Assembly (NCBI GenBank): GCA_002007465.1
Contig: LNAC01000038.1
Coordinates: 4,769,286 to 4,833,285, forward strand
Reading direction: 5' to 3'
DNA: 64,000 nucleotides
Source: Ailurus styani
Lineage: Eukaryota; Chordata; Mammalia; Carnivora; Ailuridae
Under the pieces are notes generated by a model. The model saw only the letters and a program-made list of their open reading frames with translations. It was not told the origin of the DNA and searched no databases. A program made the translations under genes and the position numbers. Below are positions 1 to 11,640 of this stretch, in pieces (position 1 is the stretch's first letter; every line of letters begins with the position of its first letter).

Positions 1-270
1 GAAATCATATGGTATTTGTTTTTCTTGGACTTATTTCACTTAGCATAATACTCTTTAGTTCGATCCATGTTGCAAATGGCAAAATTTCATTCGTTTTTTA
101 TGGCTGAGTAATATTCCATATATATATATACCACTTCTTTTTCTATTCATCAGTCGATGGACAATTGGGCTGTTTCTATAGTTTGACTATTATAGATAGT
201 GCTGTTATAAACATTGAGGTACAAGGATCCCTTTGAATTAGTATTTTCATATTCTTTGGGTAAACAATTA
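1..270 (-). mobile_element. L1 3' region, inverted 5' half of a twin-primed copy
   Basis: The minus strand reads as the end of carnivore L1 ORF2 and beyond: 'TGGAATATTACTCAGCCAT', then 'TTTGCAACATGGAT' and 'GCTAAGTGAAATAAGTC'. It abuts at about 270 a plus-strand L1 3' tail from the same part of the element. The left side runs off the window. Confidence 0.8.
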
Positions 271-500
271 GTAGTGCAAGAGAGAGGCAAACCAAGATAC
301 AGACTCTTAAATATGGAAAACAAACTGATGGTTACAAGAGAGGAGGTGGGTCAGGGGTGGGTTAAGTAGGTAATGGGGATTAAGGAGTACACTTGTGATG
401 AGCACAGAGTGATGTATTGAAACACTGAATTAGTATAGTATAATATAACGGTGTAAGTTAACTAACTGGGATTATAATAAAAACTTAAAAAAATAAATAA
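271..500 (+). mobile_element. L1 3' UTR and tail, direct half of a twin-primed copy
   Basis: The plus strand reads as the carnivore L1 3' end: 'CAGACTCTTAAATATGG', 'GAACAAACTGATGGTT'-like sequence, 'GATGAGCAC', then 'GTTAACTAACTGGGATTATAATAAAAACTT' (in pieces) and an A-rich tail. It sits tail to tail with the inverted fragment before it. Confidence 0.8.
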
Positions 501-2720
501 AGCTACAAAATGTAGCTATTTTCTAGGATTAATGAGCTCAGTAGGCCTTCTTTATAAGGTTTAATTAAGATCATTGAGTCAAAGCTCCATTCTTACTGAA
601 AAATCCATTAAAGGTTCTTTTACCTCTAATGATTAAACAAAATTTTTGATTGAACTAACCATTAAATGGTAATTTCTTGGATGACTTTTTAAATTTAATG
701 ACTAGAAAACCATAAAGGATAGATTTAAAATATTAATAAAATTTAATAAAATATTTAATATATCTCTATTAAAAAACAGTCCACTGGTCTATAATAGAGA
801 CCAATATATGACAGCTTGTAACAATGGAAATTAATTGAGCATAATTTATTCTTCTTATTACACACTGATGACTATAACACATTCACTTGTGTTCTAGAGC
901 TGTTCGCAATAATATTTTTACATATATTTTCATGCATTTGAGATGATTTAAAAACAAATGATGAACTTGAATCACAAATTTTTTCATGTTTCTTCCATAT
1001 AAATCGTAACTATAAACTATAACTTAAGATATCCTTTTCAAGTTTGTTAGACCAACTCATTTCCTTTGCCTAAATTCTACAAAAACTGTTAATATGTGTT
1101 GCAGGGGTGATGTGGTGAGTGGGGCTCGATAGCTTTCTGTTGTTAGTATTGTATTCCACAACTTTGAACACAGCTAAAAGTGGGTTATTAAAAATCTCTC
1201 ATTTTATTTTGTAATTACCTTAGTATCTCTCTGTTTTTAGTAAAATAGAACCCATTGCTGGGTGGAAAAAAGGATTCAATATATTTCCATGTAATTTCAT
1301 GCTTAATTTCAATTGGGATCTCTCCACATAAAAATAAAGATAACACACCATTAATGTTTCATAGTTTAATTTCATTTTTCAACTACATTGTTTGCTTGCA
1401 TTCTTTAGTCATTAGTCAAGGGGAAAAACGATGAAATGAATTTCCAGTCAGTTAGAAGAAAAAAAAAGAAAAAGAAGAAGAGGAAGAAGACAGTGATGAT
1501 GACAATGATGGCAGTAGCCTGAGGTTGTCCATAGGTATCTCTGTCCACAAGGACAAATAAATACTTCAGCTTCTTTAGCAACTGGTGATGTTCCAACAAA
1601 ACACTGCCTGCTGAATTTAACAATTACTTTAAAATTGGCATAGTCATGAAACAAAATGAATGGACTGGATTGAAGATGTTACTAATGATGCCTATCAGTT
1701 TTCTCAAGCAAGAATTGAATTTAATTGTTTTTAACTCCCTTGAGAAATCATGACAGAAATTTTATATTTTGCTTACAATGTTTAACACCCCCAGAATTCA
1801 AGAATACTTTTGTGCTTATTATAGTTGTATGAAATGTTAAACAAAATAAGCATAGAAAGTAAAGGCAAAGTATGTGCTTTAATTTGAGAATAATAAAATG
1901 ACATTTTAAAACAAAGACCATTTAAGTGTTGAAAATCTGTAAGACTTTCAGCAAATAATGTTGAAAATTACTATGTTTTGGGGAAAATTTTCTGTAATTG
2001 AACTTGGTTAATACAATGCTAGAATATTTTATCATATAAGAACATTTGATTATATAGAAATTACATATAGAATTTAGATAACCATAATTCTTTGGTAATT
2101 CATTACAAGCTATGATCAGGATTCTGAATTTTCTGGAACATTCATAATTTCAAATATTCTTCCAAACTATTATTTATGTTTAGCAAGTGAGGTCACTATG
2201 ACAAAATAATATAAGAAAATAATTAAAGTAATAAAGTCTATTGGGATGAAAATTTTAAAAATCCTAATTATACTGGAGAACTAATTTAGAATACTACATT
2301 TTTTTTATTTTAGATGACCACACGTTATATTGAAAACTATCTAGTTCTCAAAAGGAGTAAGTATATATTTTAAGAGATATTAAAATGCATGACCAGTCTC
2401 AGGGTATGCTTTTGAGACTGAACAAAGAAAATAATCAAAGTCAAGAAATAAAGATGTCAGCATAGAAATACAAAGAGAAAAAGAAATAGAGAAGAAAAAG
2501 TCAAAGAAAAATTATATAAGAAGGGGTATCCAGATTATTATAATTTAGGTGAGTTTGGTTCAACATACACTTACAAGTATATACACTATGTTAGAATCCC
2601 CGGTTCATTATTGGAGGTGTCTTCATTTTTACCCTGCTGTGACCTGCCAGTATGAAATGTAATGTATCATATTAGTTAGTGTAATATTTTACATTAATGT
2701 GTTTTAAGATTTGGTGTCTT
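501..2720. other. Unassigned AT-rich stretch
   Basis: No gene or repeat that I can name. It contains a purine-rich run at about 1456-1495 (mixed A and GAA/GAAG) whose complement gives a meaningless poly-Phe frame. Deep CDH10 intron by position. Confidence 0.5.
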
Positions 2721-2784
2721 TTTGTATGTGCCTAATCCTATCTCATTCAGTGTTTGTATGTGCCTAATCCTATCTCATTCAGTG
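2721..2784. repeat. Perfect 32-bp tandem duplication
   Basis: Two identical 32-bp units lie directly adjacent, at 2721-2752 and 2753-2784. Each begins TTTGTATGTGCC and ends CATTCAGTG. No third copy is present. Confidence 0.97.
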
Positions 2785-3972
2785 TCCTGACTTTTTAATT
2801 TTTTTAATGATTTTTTTTTTGTATCCTATCCCTTGAAACACACATTTGCTTGGGGTGGCTTAGTGGGGAGGGGGAGGGGAAGGCAGGAGTTCTGCATAGT
2901 ATGAATTATTCATTTTAACTGGTCCTCTAGAGAGTTATTCCCATAAAAACATCCACTTGATTCCCTATTTTGTTTTATTAGTGCACACAAATAAACATCC
3001 TCTTAGGAAATAAATATCAAAGGAATTATTCTCCCCTTGTTTAATAGTAATAAACAGATAAAGAAAATAGGCTGTGGTTATTTTACTCTTCAAGCAAATC
3101 ATCCTACAAACTCCTTTAGCCAAGTTGCATATCACAGCCAACTTTAGTAATGAATAGACATCTGTTGAAATTTATTATTTGGTTCTGACATTTTTTAGCT
3201 ATGTATCTGCATATACAAATGTATATCTAGGCACGTAAAAGAAATATCCTTAATGAATTACTTTTTTAAATCAATGAATACATAGTTACAATATGCATAA
3301 ATTGACCTAGATCAATATCCAATCAATAACACTTTCTTTAAACATTTCACTATTGGACTGATTTACGCTGCAGTACTCTGTCTTGAGAAATGTGTTTATT
3401 GAAAGAGAAAATTCAAAATTCCTGGTTGACTGAAAATATATCATGGGCAAGGAAGAAAAAAACAGTCTGTTCTAATACAAAAAAAAAATCTGTGGTGAAA
3501 ATATTACCAGAAATGGATACATCTGACAATAGAACAAGTTACAACAGTAATTGATAGGTTTTAAAGAAGAAAAAAACTAGTTGCAAAATGACATTTTGAG
3601 GACATAGATCAAATTTCCTAAGAGAGAAATGTTATAATCTAGTTTAATATCACTATTCAGAAAACAAAGATTGAAAATTTTCTTTTGGAACTATTTAACT
3701 GATTAAAATGGAAACAAATTCAGTTTATTTAATAGGCCAGATTTCAGTTGTAATATTGTTTCAAGCCAGAGAATAAATTAAATGTGTGATTATACTTTTC
3801 ATGCTTTAAAGTGTGATTTTTAAAAATATTTTGCTACTTTTCTATCATTGCCCTTAAATGACTTGAGTTTTCATTAATACATCTCCAAATTGTGTACATC
3901 TAACTATTCGTTTCTTTAACTTAGCATTTTTTGATGATTTTACCTTAGCAAGCCATGATTCCAACTGCTCGG
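2785..3972. other. Unassigned AT-rich stretch
   Basis: No feature I can name apart from short homopolymers and a G-rich patch at about 2865-2890 (GGGGAGGGGGAGGGGAAGG). Confidence 0.5.
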
Positions 3973-3991
3973 TTAAAAGCAAGATTTTCTT

Positions 3992-4084
3992 AGGACCCCT
4001 GGCTGGCTCAGTCTTGGGGATGTGAGGTTGAACTTGACTTTAAGTGTAGAGATTATTTAAAACTAAGATCTTTGAAAAAAAAAA
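3992..4084 (+). mobile_element. Short, internally deleted CAN SINE with 19-bp TSD
   Basis: The head 'GGACCCCTGGCTGGCTCAGT' is joined after few bases to a distal part ('TTTAAGTGTAGAGATTA') and an A tail, giving only about 93 bp. It is flanked by a perfect 19-bp direct repeat TTAAAAGCAAGATTTTCTT at 3973-3991 and 4085-4103. Confidence 0.85.
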
Positions 4085-4150
4085 TTAAAAGCAAGATTTT
4101 CTTTACTTTTGTTGATTAAATTAAAATAAGGTAATGATGTTTCCTTTGGA

Positions 4151-4152
<2 letters not shown>

Positions 4153-4192
<40 letters not shown>
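4153..4192. repeat. (GT)n microsatellite
   Basis: About 20 uninterrupted GT units, followed by degenerate GT-rich sequence to about 4214. A length-variable marker candidate. Confidence 0.97.
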
Positions 4193-4193
<1 letters not shown>

Positions 4194-4539
4194 TGTGAGT
4201 ATGTATCTGTGTGCAGTATTCTCCACAGTCCCTGTGGCTTACATGTTTCTGGCATATTAAACAGGACAGGAGGAAAATATGTTAGGAAAGAAGCCCTACC
4301 ACCAACATAGCATATAGCCAACATGTAATCTTTTACTTACACGGCCACTTCCATTTCTGAATATTTCCTTTACAGTCTTCTTTTCATTTATATAATTAAA
4401 CTTGCATTGAGTTAAATAAGCTATTGTGTTTTTTCACTGATGTGTGCCCTAAATTGTAATAATGCTGGACGTTTAGAGAAGGCTTGATAGATTTTAAAAA
4501 GTTTGCATATTTGTTATCTAATTTTGATTTTCAAAATTA

Positions 4540-4680
4540 CAACTTGCATAAACAGATGTTATTATTTCCTTTAAAATATGAAAACTGCACTCTAGGAGAT
4601 TGGATCATGTTTTCAAGGAATTTTGGCTGCTAATGTGCACTGAAGTTGAAACTCAGGGTTCTTTTGTCTATAAATAGTTG
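4540..4680 (-). mobile_element. MIR SINE fragment
   Basis: Order of matches to the MIR core in reverse: 'AACAGATGTTATTATTTCC', 'AAACTGCACTCTAGGAGAT', 'GAAACTCAGGGTTCTTTTGTC'. Highly diverged. Confidence 0.5.
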
Positions 4681-4849
4681 TCAGTATTTTAAGAGTAAAG
4701 CAATTTCAGGTTGACTATTTCATAGCTTATAAACATACATATTCAATAAACACCCTATCCCAAAAAATAAAATAGTGTTTTCTCTGTGATGTTTTACATA
4801 ATTTGCTAATATCCTATAGTTAAATAATCCAAGTTTCTGGTAATAAAGT

Positions 4850-5265
4850 ACCACACTTGAATTCTAGTTATATAATTTACTAGCTAAAAAAGTAGCTTTA
4901 ATACTTAGCTTCTATAAGCCTCACTTTTTGCTTGGAAAAGTAGAAACAGCAATCCTGTGTTGCAAAGTGCTGCATAAATTTAGTATTTAAAGTGCCCAGC
5001 AGAGGCACCTGGGTGGCTCAGTGGGTTAAGCCTCTGTTTTTGGCTCAGGTCATGATCTCCAGGTCCTGGAATTGAGCCCTGCATCGGGCTCTCTGCTCAG
5101 CGTAGGGCCTGCTTCCCCCTCTCTCTCTGCCTGCCTCTCTGCCTACTTGTGATCTCTCTCACTGTCAAATAAATAAATAAAAATCTTAAAAAAAAATAAA
5201 GTGCCTAGCAATAACTGGAATACACTATGCTCCTAATAAATAGTAACTAGTATTATTTTTATCAT
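4850..5265 (+). mobile_element. MIR SINE interrupted by a CAN SINE
   Basis: The left part has 'TTACTAGCTAAAAAAGTAGC', 'CTTCTATAAGCCTCACTTTT' and 'AAAGTGCCCAGCA'. The right part resumes after 5198 with 'GTGCCTAGCAATAACTGG' and 'CTCCTAATAAATAGTAACT', matching the MIR 3' end. The younger SINE lies between. Confidence 0.65.
5004..5197 (+). mobile_element. CAN SINE inside a MIR
   Basis: Full-length: A and B box region 'GGCACCTGGGTGGCTCAG', CT-rich body, (AAATA)n and A tail. TSD AAAGTGCCCAGCA / AAAGTGCCTAGCA (one mismatch) at about 4989-5001 and 5198-5210. Confidence 0.95.
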
Positions 5266-6810
5266 TTAATGTTTACATTTATAGATGGTAAAATATACAA
5301 ATACAACAGAATATGTATGGAATTTAAAAGCAGAAATATCAGGGGTTTTAACATAAACTTCATACTATTTACTATTTACTTCATAAATATGTGTTTGTTT
5401 GGTATAAATTTGCATTTATTTCATGATCGAAAATCTTTTAAATATAAATAAACAAATAGACTTCTGGTTTCCAGTTCAGCCTATGAAAATTTTACAAGTT
5501 CCCTCCATCTTAACTAGAAGTAAAAAGCTGAGCAGTTTGAAGAATCAACAGCTCTTCTTGTGCCCATAAGTGAGGGAAAGACATAGCGCAAACTGCTGGC
5601 CTCAAGATTAGTGGCAGAAAGGCAATCCCAGGAACTCAGTTTAACAAATCAGAGATTCATGAGCTGAAACCAACACGGGAACCTGTGCCAGGGTTGGGGC
5701 ACCTAAACTAGAATTATGAATTGATGGAAGTCCAGTGAAGACCACTCTGGGTTAAAACAAACAAACAAAACCAAGGGACTTAGTTATAGGAGGTGCTAAA
5801 CAATATTGTGAGATTTATCTCCAGGGGCTTGAACAGGTTTCCACAGAAAATATCTGAGAGAAGTCCTCTCTGGTTCCCAGGAGAGGGAGAGGAAAAGGAA
5901 CCATTTTGAAATACGCCAGAGAACTGCATTCTTCTTAACAAGGTCTGCCCTCAGGAGAAACTAGTGAACAAGAGCCTAACCTGCTTGGGTATTAACAGAA
6001 TCTAACTTTCCTAGGAAAGGAAATACCTAACTGCAAGCAGCTCTAACCTTCCACTTGGGAGAGTTTAATCACTCAATTCCAGGATGCCCTAGCCATTCTG
6101 ACCCCCTTGACCGGTGGAGAAAAACACTGAGAAACCTTTGTAAAGTTCACAGTCTAGAGGTAAGGGTCACTTATAGAATGCTTCCCTTCCCCTCACACCT
6201 CAGCATCACATGAACAAAGGACTATTCATCCAGTAAATCAGGTCCAGTTACCAAGGGGAAAAAAAAAGAAGATACAGGGTATAGTAAAAGGCAAAAACCA
6301 AACAAACAAAATATAAACAAAATCACAACATGAAGAGAGAGAGCATCAGAACTAGACATATTAGAGATGTAAGTATTATCAAAATGGAGCTTTAGAACAG
6401 CTATGATTAATATGCTAAGGGCTCTGATGGAGAAAATAAACAGCATGCAAGAACAGATGGACAATGTAGGCAGATAGATGGAAATCCCAAGAAAGAACCA
6501 AAAAGAAATGCTAGCGATAACAACAATAAAAAAATGTCACAAAACTGAAAAAATGCCCTTGATGAGCTGATTAGCCAGACTACACATGGCTGAGGCAAAA
6601 ATCTCTGAGCCAGTATATATGAAAAGAATCCTCAAAAACTGGAGAGCAAAGACAAAAGATTTTAGTGAGCAGAACAAAATATCCAAGGACTGTAAGCAAC
6701 TGCAAAAGGTGTAACGTGTTTAATTAGAATACTGAAATGAGAAGGAATCTGACCTATAGAGGAAAAAAGATAAGTTTTATGTTGTCTTCTCCTCAAAAAT
6801 TATGCAAAGA

Positions 6811-6991
6811 AGGAGTACTTGGATGGCTCAGTCAGTTAAGCATCTGACTCTTGATCTCAGCTCAGGTCTTCATCTCAGGGTCAGGTCATGTTTTGAGTCC
6901 TACATTGGGATCCATGTTGGGCATGGAGACTAAATTAAAGAAAAGAAGAGAAAAGCAAAGCAAAGAAACAAAAAAGAAAGAAAAAGAAAGA
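6811..6991 (+). mobile_element. Diverged CAN SINE within L1
   Basis: 'GGAGTACTTGGATGGCTCAG', then 'CATCTGACTCTTGATCTCAG', and a long GAAA-type tail. Possible imperfect TSD 'ATTATGCAAAGAAG' / 'ATTACACAAAGAAG'. Confidence 0.8.
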
Positions 6992-7087
6992 AATTACACA
7001 AAGAAGAAGGTAGTGGAAGGAAACATTAAAGTGCTGATAGAAAAAAAACCCAAACAAGACAAAACAAAAACCCAGACACTAACCTAG

Positions 7088-7141
7088 AATTCTGTACTCT
7101 GAAATTATCCTTCAAATTCTGTACTCTGAAATTATCCTTCA
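7088..7141. repeat. Perfect 27-bp tandem duplication
   Basis: Two identical adjacent 27-bp units (7088-7114 and 7115-7141), each starting AATTCTGTACTCTGAAATTA, within old L1 sequence. A partial third (AAATTATCC) follows. Confidence 0.96.
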
Positions 7142-9130
7142 AAATTATCCTGTGAAGGAGAAATACAGACATTCTCAAATGAAAATTGAGGGAATTTGTT
7201 GCCAGATCTGCCTTGCAAGAAATGTTAAGAGAGTATCTTTAGAAAGAAGGAAAATAGTATAGGTTTAGATCTATATAAAGTAAATAAGAGCACTGAAGAA
7301 GGAATAATTGAAGGTAAAATAAAACTTTCTGTTTTTATTATTCTTAATTGATCCAATAGATAACTTTTTTCAAAATAATAATACCAAAAATGTATTTGAT
7401 TGTGTATGATTATGCATGTATCTTATATAAATGCTTATATGTGTTTATATTGAAGTAAAATGAATAACAGCAATTATACAAAGGAAGCATGGGAGAAATG
7501 GAAATTATTCTGTTATTATAAGATTCTCATACTATTTGGAAAGTGGTAGAGTGTTATTTGAAAGTGAACTTGGATTAGCTGTTAAGCGTATATTGCAAGT
7601 TTTAGGGCAACCACTAAGAAAAAAAATCAAAATAAAAAAAAGTATTACCAGTATATTAAGAAAAGAAAGAAAATGGAATCATATAAAATGCTCAGTTAAA
7701 ACCAGAAATGGCAGAAGAGTGGCATATTAAAACAGGAACAAAAAACAATGATAGCAAATAGGAAACAGTAACTAATATGGTATGTATAGCATCTGTATCA
7801 ATAATCACTCTGAACATAAATGGTCTAAATCCACCGATTAAAAGGCAGAGACCATCAGAGTAGATCAAAAAACAAAACCTAGGTATATGTTGTCTACAGG
7901 AGACTCATTTTAAATATAAAGACACATATAGATGAAAAGTAAAAATGTAGAAAAATATACCATGCTAACACTGATAAAATGAAAGTAATTTTAATTCGTA
8001 TTAGGAAGGAGTAGCTATATTAATTTCAGACAGAGCAGACTTCAAAGCAAGAGAAATACCAGGGATAAAATATGGCATTACATAATGATAAAAGGGTCAG
8101 TTCTCCAAGAGGACAGAACAATTCATACGCTGTATATGCCTCTCAAGAGAGCATCAGCCTACATGAGGCAAAAACTGAGAGAATTACAAGGAGAAATGGA
8201 TGAATCCACTATCAGAGAGACTTCAATACTCCTCCATCAGAAATAGACAGGATCGGCAGGCAGAAAATCAATAAAGACATAGGGAACTCAACCGCACAAT
8301 CAATCCACTGGGTATAACTGATTTCTATAGACTATGCAATCCAACAGCAGAATACATATTCTCCTTAGACTCAGATGGAATATTCATCAAAATAAACCAC
8401 AATCTGGGCCATAAAAAAACATTAACGTTTTTAATAGAATAGAATCATACAATGTCTGCTCTCAGAACACATTGATATTAAACTAGAAACCAGTAACAGA
8501 AATATAACTGGAATATTCCCAAGTAAGCAGAGTTTAAATGACCTACTTCTAAATAACACATATGTCTAAGAATATTATGATAAATTTTAAAAAACATTTT
8601 TAATTAAATGAAAATGAAAACGCAACTTATCAAAATGAGTGGGATGCTGGGAAAGCAATGCTTGGAAATTCACAGCATTGAAAGCATATAATAGAAAAGA
8701 AAAATTATCTAAGATCAATTATGTGATTTTCCACTTTAGGAACTTAAAAAAAGAAGAGCACACAAATTAATTTCAAAGTAAGCAGTAGAAGAGGAAAAAA
8801 GAGCAGAAGTCAATGATATTTAAAACAGGAAGTCAATAGAGAAAATCAACTCAAAAAAAGTTGGTTTTATAAAAAAATTCAATAAAATTGATAAGCTCCT
8901 AGCTACCCTAAGGAAAGGAAAAAAAAAAGATGACACAAATTACTAATATCATAAATGAGAGAGGAGCCATCATAGATATCCCATGGATACCACAGCGTAA
9001 TAAAGGATACTATGAATAATTCGATGTGCACAAATCTGATAGCCTAGATGTATTGATGTAATGGATCAATTCCTTGAGAGACACAATTTGCCAAACCTCA
9101 CACAAGCAAAAGACAAATTTAATAGGTATA

Positions 9131-9196
9131 TGTATATATATATATATATATATAAAATATATATTATATATAATATATATTATATAATATATATAT
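9131..9196. repeat. (TA)n tract with imperfect palindromes
   Basis: TA repeats broken by AA/TT steps (TATAAAATATATATTATATA), inside L1 ORF2. Likely unstable in length. Confidence 0.95.
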
Positions 9197-9499
9197 CAAA
9201 AAAATGGAATAATTAATCACCTTACAAAGCAGAAAGCATCAGACCCAGTTGGCTTCACTGGTAAATTCTACCAAACATTCAAGGTGGAGATTTCATCAAT
9301 TCTCTACAACCTCTCTCAGAAGATAGAAGCAGAGGGAATACTTTGTACCTCATCTATGAAGCCAGCATTGCCTTAATACCAAAACTAGACAAATGCATTA
9401 TAAGAAAACTGCAGGCCAATAGCTCAAACACATAAATGTAAGATTCCTCAAATGAACCAAGTCAATGAATAAAAAGAATTATATGCTACAACCAAGTAG

Positions 9500-9502
<3 letters not shown>

Positions 9503-9559
<57 letters not shown>
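9503..9559. repeat. (AT)n microsatellite
   Basis: Nearly pure AT repeat with one ATAC interruption, inside L1 ORF2. Confidence 0.96.
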
Positions 9560-10261
9560 GAATAGCAGAATATATATTACAGGTATGCAAGGCTGGTCCG
9601 ACACTCAAAATTTAATTAAATAATCAATCTCATCAATAGGCTAAAAAAAAGTCACATATAAAAAGCATTTGACAAATTCAAAACCCACTCATGTTAAAAA
9701 CTCTCAGTAAACAAGAAATAGAGGAAATGTTTTTCAATTCATTAAAGAATATCTACAAAACCTACAGCTAATTGCATACTTCATTTACAATAAGAAACTC
9801 AAAGTTTTCCTACTAGAAAAGATATCCCCATTCACCATTCCTTTTCAACATCATACTGGAACCTCTAGCTAATTCAATGCACAGAAATGGAAAAGGAAAT
9901 AAAGGGTATACAGATTAGGAAGGAAAAATTGTCTTTATTCACAGATAACATGATTTTCTACATAGAAAATCTGAACCAACAAAAAATTGGAACCAATAAA
10001 CAAATATAGTAAAGTCGTTGGATATAAGATTAAAATATAAAAGTTAGTCACTCTCCTATACAACAATAAACAAGTGGAATTTGTAATTAAAAACCTAATA
10101 CCACTTACATTGCCACTTCCCCGAATAACATACTTAGGTAGAAATCTACTATAATATATATAAGATCTACCCATGTTCTTGGACAGGAAAACTTAATATT
10201 GCTGATGTGTTAGTTCCTCCCAACTTGATCTATAGATTCACTGCAATCCTTAATATTTATC

Positions 10262-10720
10262 TTTATTTAATAAAACCTGTTTGTAATAAACCTCCCATAT
10301 CTGCCACTATCACCTCTTTCTCAGGAGAATGTATCTCCCTGCTCAGGCTCCCATACCTCATACTGGTCCGTCCTATACACAGAATGCCTCATTCTGCTTA
10401 TACTCTGGCTCCTATGCTGGGCCACTCCATTGTGTATATGCCCACTTCATCCTTCTCTGACTTGGTCTGCCTACATCAGTTCTACCCCCTATATAAGTTT
10501 ATTTACTTTACACAGTCTCTGACATTCTAATTCTGGCTGCCTTCTCTAAGGAGTCTTGCTTACCCTGATTTGGTTCTGAAACCTCATTCAGTGCAACTAA
10601 GGTCTTTTCCATCCTGGGAGTGAATGTCTAGTATGCTCTGTCCCCAGTAGATTTAAATGAATTGTCCAGGAGGGAGTAGAAGGAAAGGAAAAGAGGAAAG
10701 AAATGGGGTGTAAAATGATC
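10262..10720. other. Unclassified, less AT-rich block between two L1 fragments
   Basis: Composition changes abruptly from L1-like A-rich to CT-rich ('CTGCTCAGGCTCCCATACC', 'TCCCCAGTAGATTTAAATGA'). The frame at 10207-10530 begins inside L1 and resembles no family I know. It could be an old L2- or LTR-derived segment, or unique DNA brought together by rearrangement. Confidence 0.4.
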
Positions 10721-11232
10721 TTTACTCAGAAAACCTAATTGTGTAGAAAATCCTAAGCAATCTATTTTTTTAAATGCTAGATCTGCTAAATAGATTAATC
10801 AAGGCCACAGTATCTAAGGTCAAATATAAAATAATTTGTATTTTTCTGCATACTAGCAAAATATACCTGGAAAATTGACTCTAAAATATCGTACCTTTTA
10901 TAATAGCATTAAAGAACATAAAACACTGAGGCAAAACTATAATAGGATATATGCAAGATCTCTACACTTAAATATGTAAAACATTATTGATATCATTTAA
11001 AAAGTCCTAAATAGATGGAAAAATATAACATGTTAATAGATTGGAAGACTTAATGTTAAGATGTGTGATGGACTGAATGTTTATGTCCACTTCAGATTCA
11101 TATTTTGAAGCCCTAATTCCCAGTTTGGTTGCATTTGGCAAGGGGGCCTCTAAGGAGTAATTAAACTTAAACAAGGTCATAAGTGTGGGGCTCTGATCCT
11201 GTAAGATTGGTGTCTTTATAAGAACAGACATA

Positions 11233-11419
11233 GGGGTACCTGAGTGGCTCAGTCATTAAGCGTCTGCCTTTGGCTCAGGTCATAATCCCAGGACCCTATG
11301 ATCGAGCCCCTCATGGGGCTGCCTGCTCAATGGGAAGCCTGGTTCTCCCTCTTCCACTCCCCCTGTTGTGTTCCCTCTCTTGCTGTGTCTCTGTCAAATA
11401 AATTAATTAAATTAAATAA
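11233..11419 (+). mobile_element. Older CAN SINE in the MaLR LTR
   Basis: Starts 'GGGGTACCTGAGTGGCTCAG', ends in an ATT/AAAT tail. Flanks ATAAGAACAGACATAG and ATAAGAAGAGGCACAG match at 13 of 16 positions, an aged target duplication. Confidence 0.9.
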
Positions 11420-11436
11420 ATAAGAAGAGGCACAGA

Positions 11437-11640
11437 TGGGCGCCTGGGTGGCTCAGTGGGTTAAAGCCTCTGCTTTCGGCTCAGGTCATGATCTCAGGGT
11501 CCTGGGATCAAGGCCCGCATCGGGCTCCCTGCTCAGCGGGGAGCCTGCTTCCCCCTCTCTCTGTCTGCCTGCCTCTCTGCCTCCTTGTGATCTCTCTCCC
11601 TCTGTGAAATAAATAAATAAAATCTTTAAAAAAAAAAAAA
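11437..11640 (+). mobile_element. Younger CAN SINE inserted beside the first
   Basis: Near-consensus body ('GGCGCCTGGGTGGCTCAGTG', 'CCTGGGATCAAGGCCCGCAT') with a long A tail. Perfect 15-bp TSD AAGAAGAGGCACAGA at 11422-11436 and 11641-11655. It landed in the right-hand target duplication of the older SINE. Confidence 0.96.

Larger units (their letters stand above)
5458..10255 (+). mobile_element. Old L1M element: 5' region, ORF1 and ORF2, decayed
   Basis: The 5' region and ORF1 coiled-coil part lie at about 5458-6800 (e.g. 'ATGCTAAGGGCTCTGATGG', 'ATGCAAGAACAGATGG'). ORF2 starts near 7740. Endonuclease-domain DNA is seen at about 7800-8420 ('AACATAAATGGTCTAAATCC', 'TACAGGAGACTCATTTTAAA', 'AACCACAATCTGGGCCATAA'). 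Reverse-transcriptase DNA is seen at 9230-10250 ('GGTAAATTCTACCAAACATT', 'TTTGACAAATTCAAAACCCA', 'TGATTTTCTACATAGAAAAT'). All frames are broken by stops and indels, so no functional protein remains. A SINE, a 27-bp duplication and two AT microsatellites interrupt it. Confidence 0.8.

Noticed and set aside
4153..4192. CRISPR-like or other spaced repeat arrays
   Set aside because: The only regular arrays are simple microsatellites; dispersed repeats are SINE, LINE and LTR copies.
7800..10250. Possible live reverse transcriptase
   Set aside because: The L1 ORF2 DNA is full of stops, indels and later insertions.
10207..10530. 107-codon forward frame
   Set aside because: It starts inside decayed L1 and runs into an unclassified block. 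No known motif, and vertebrate genes are not expected as a single such frame here.
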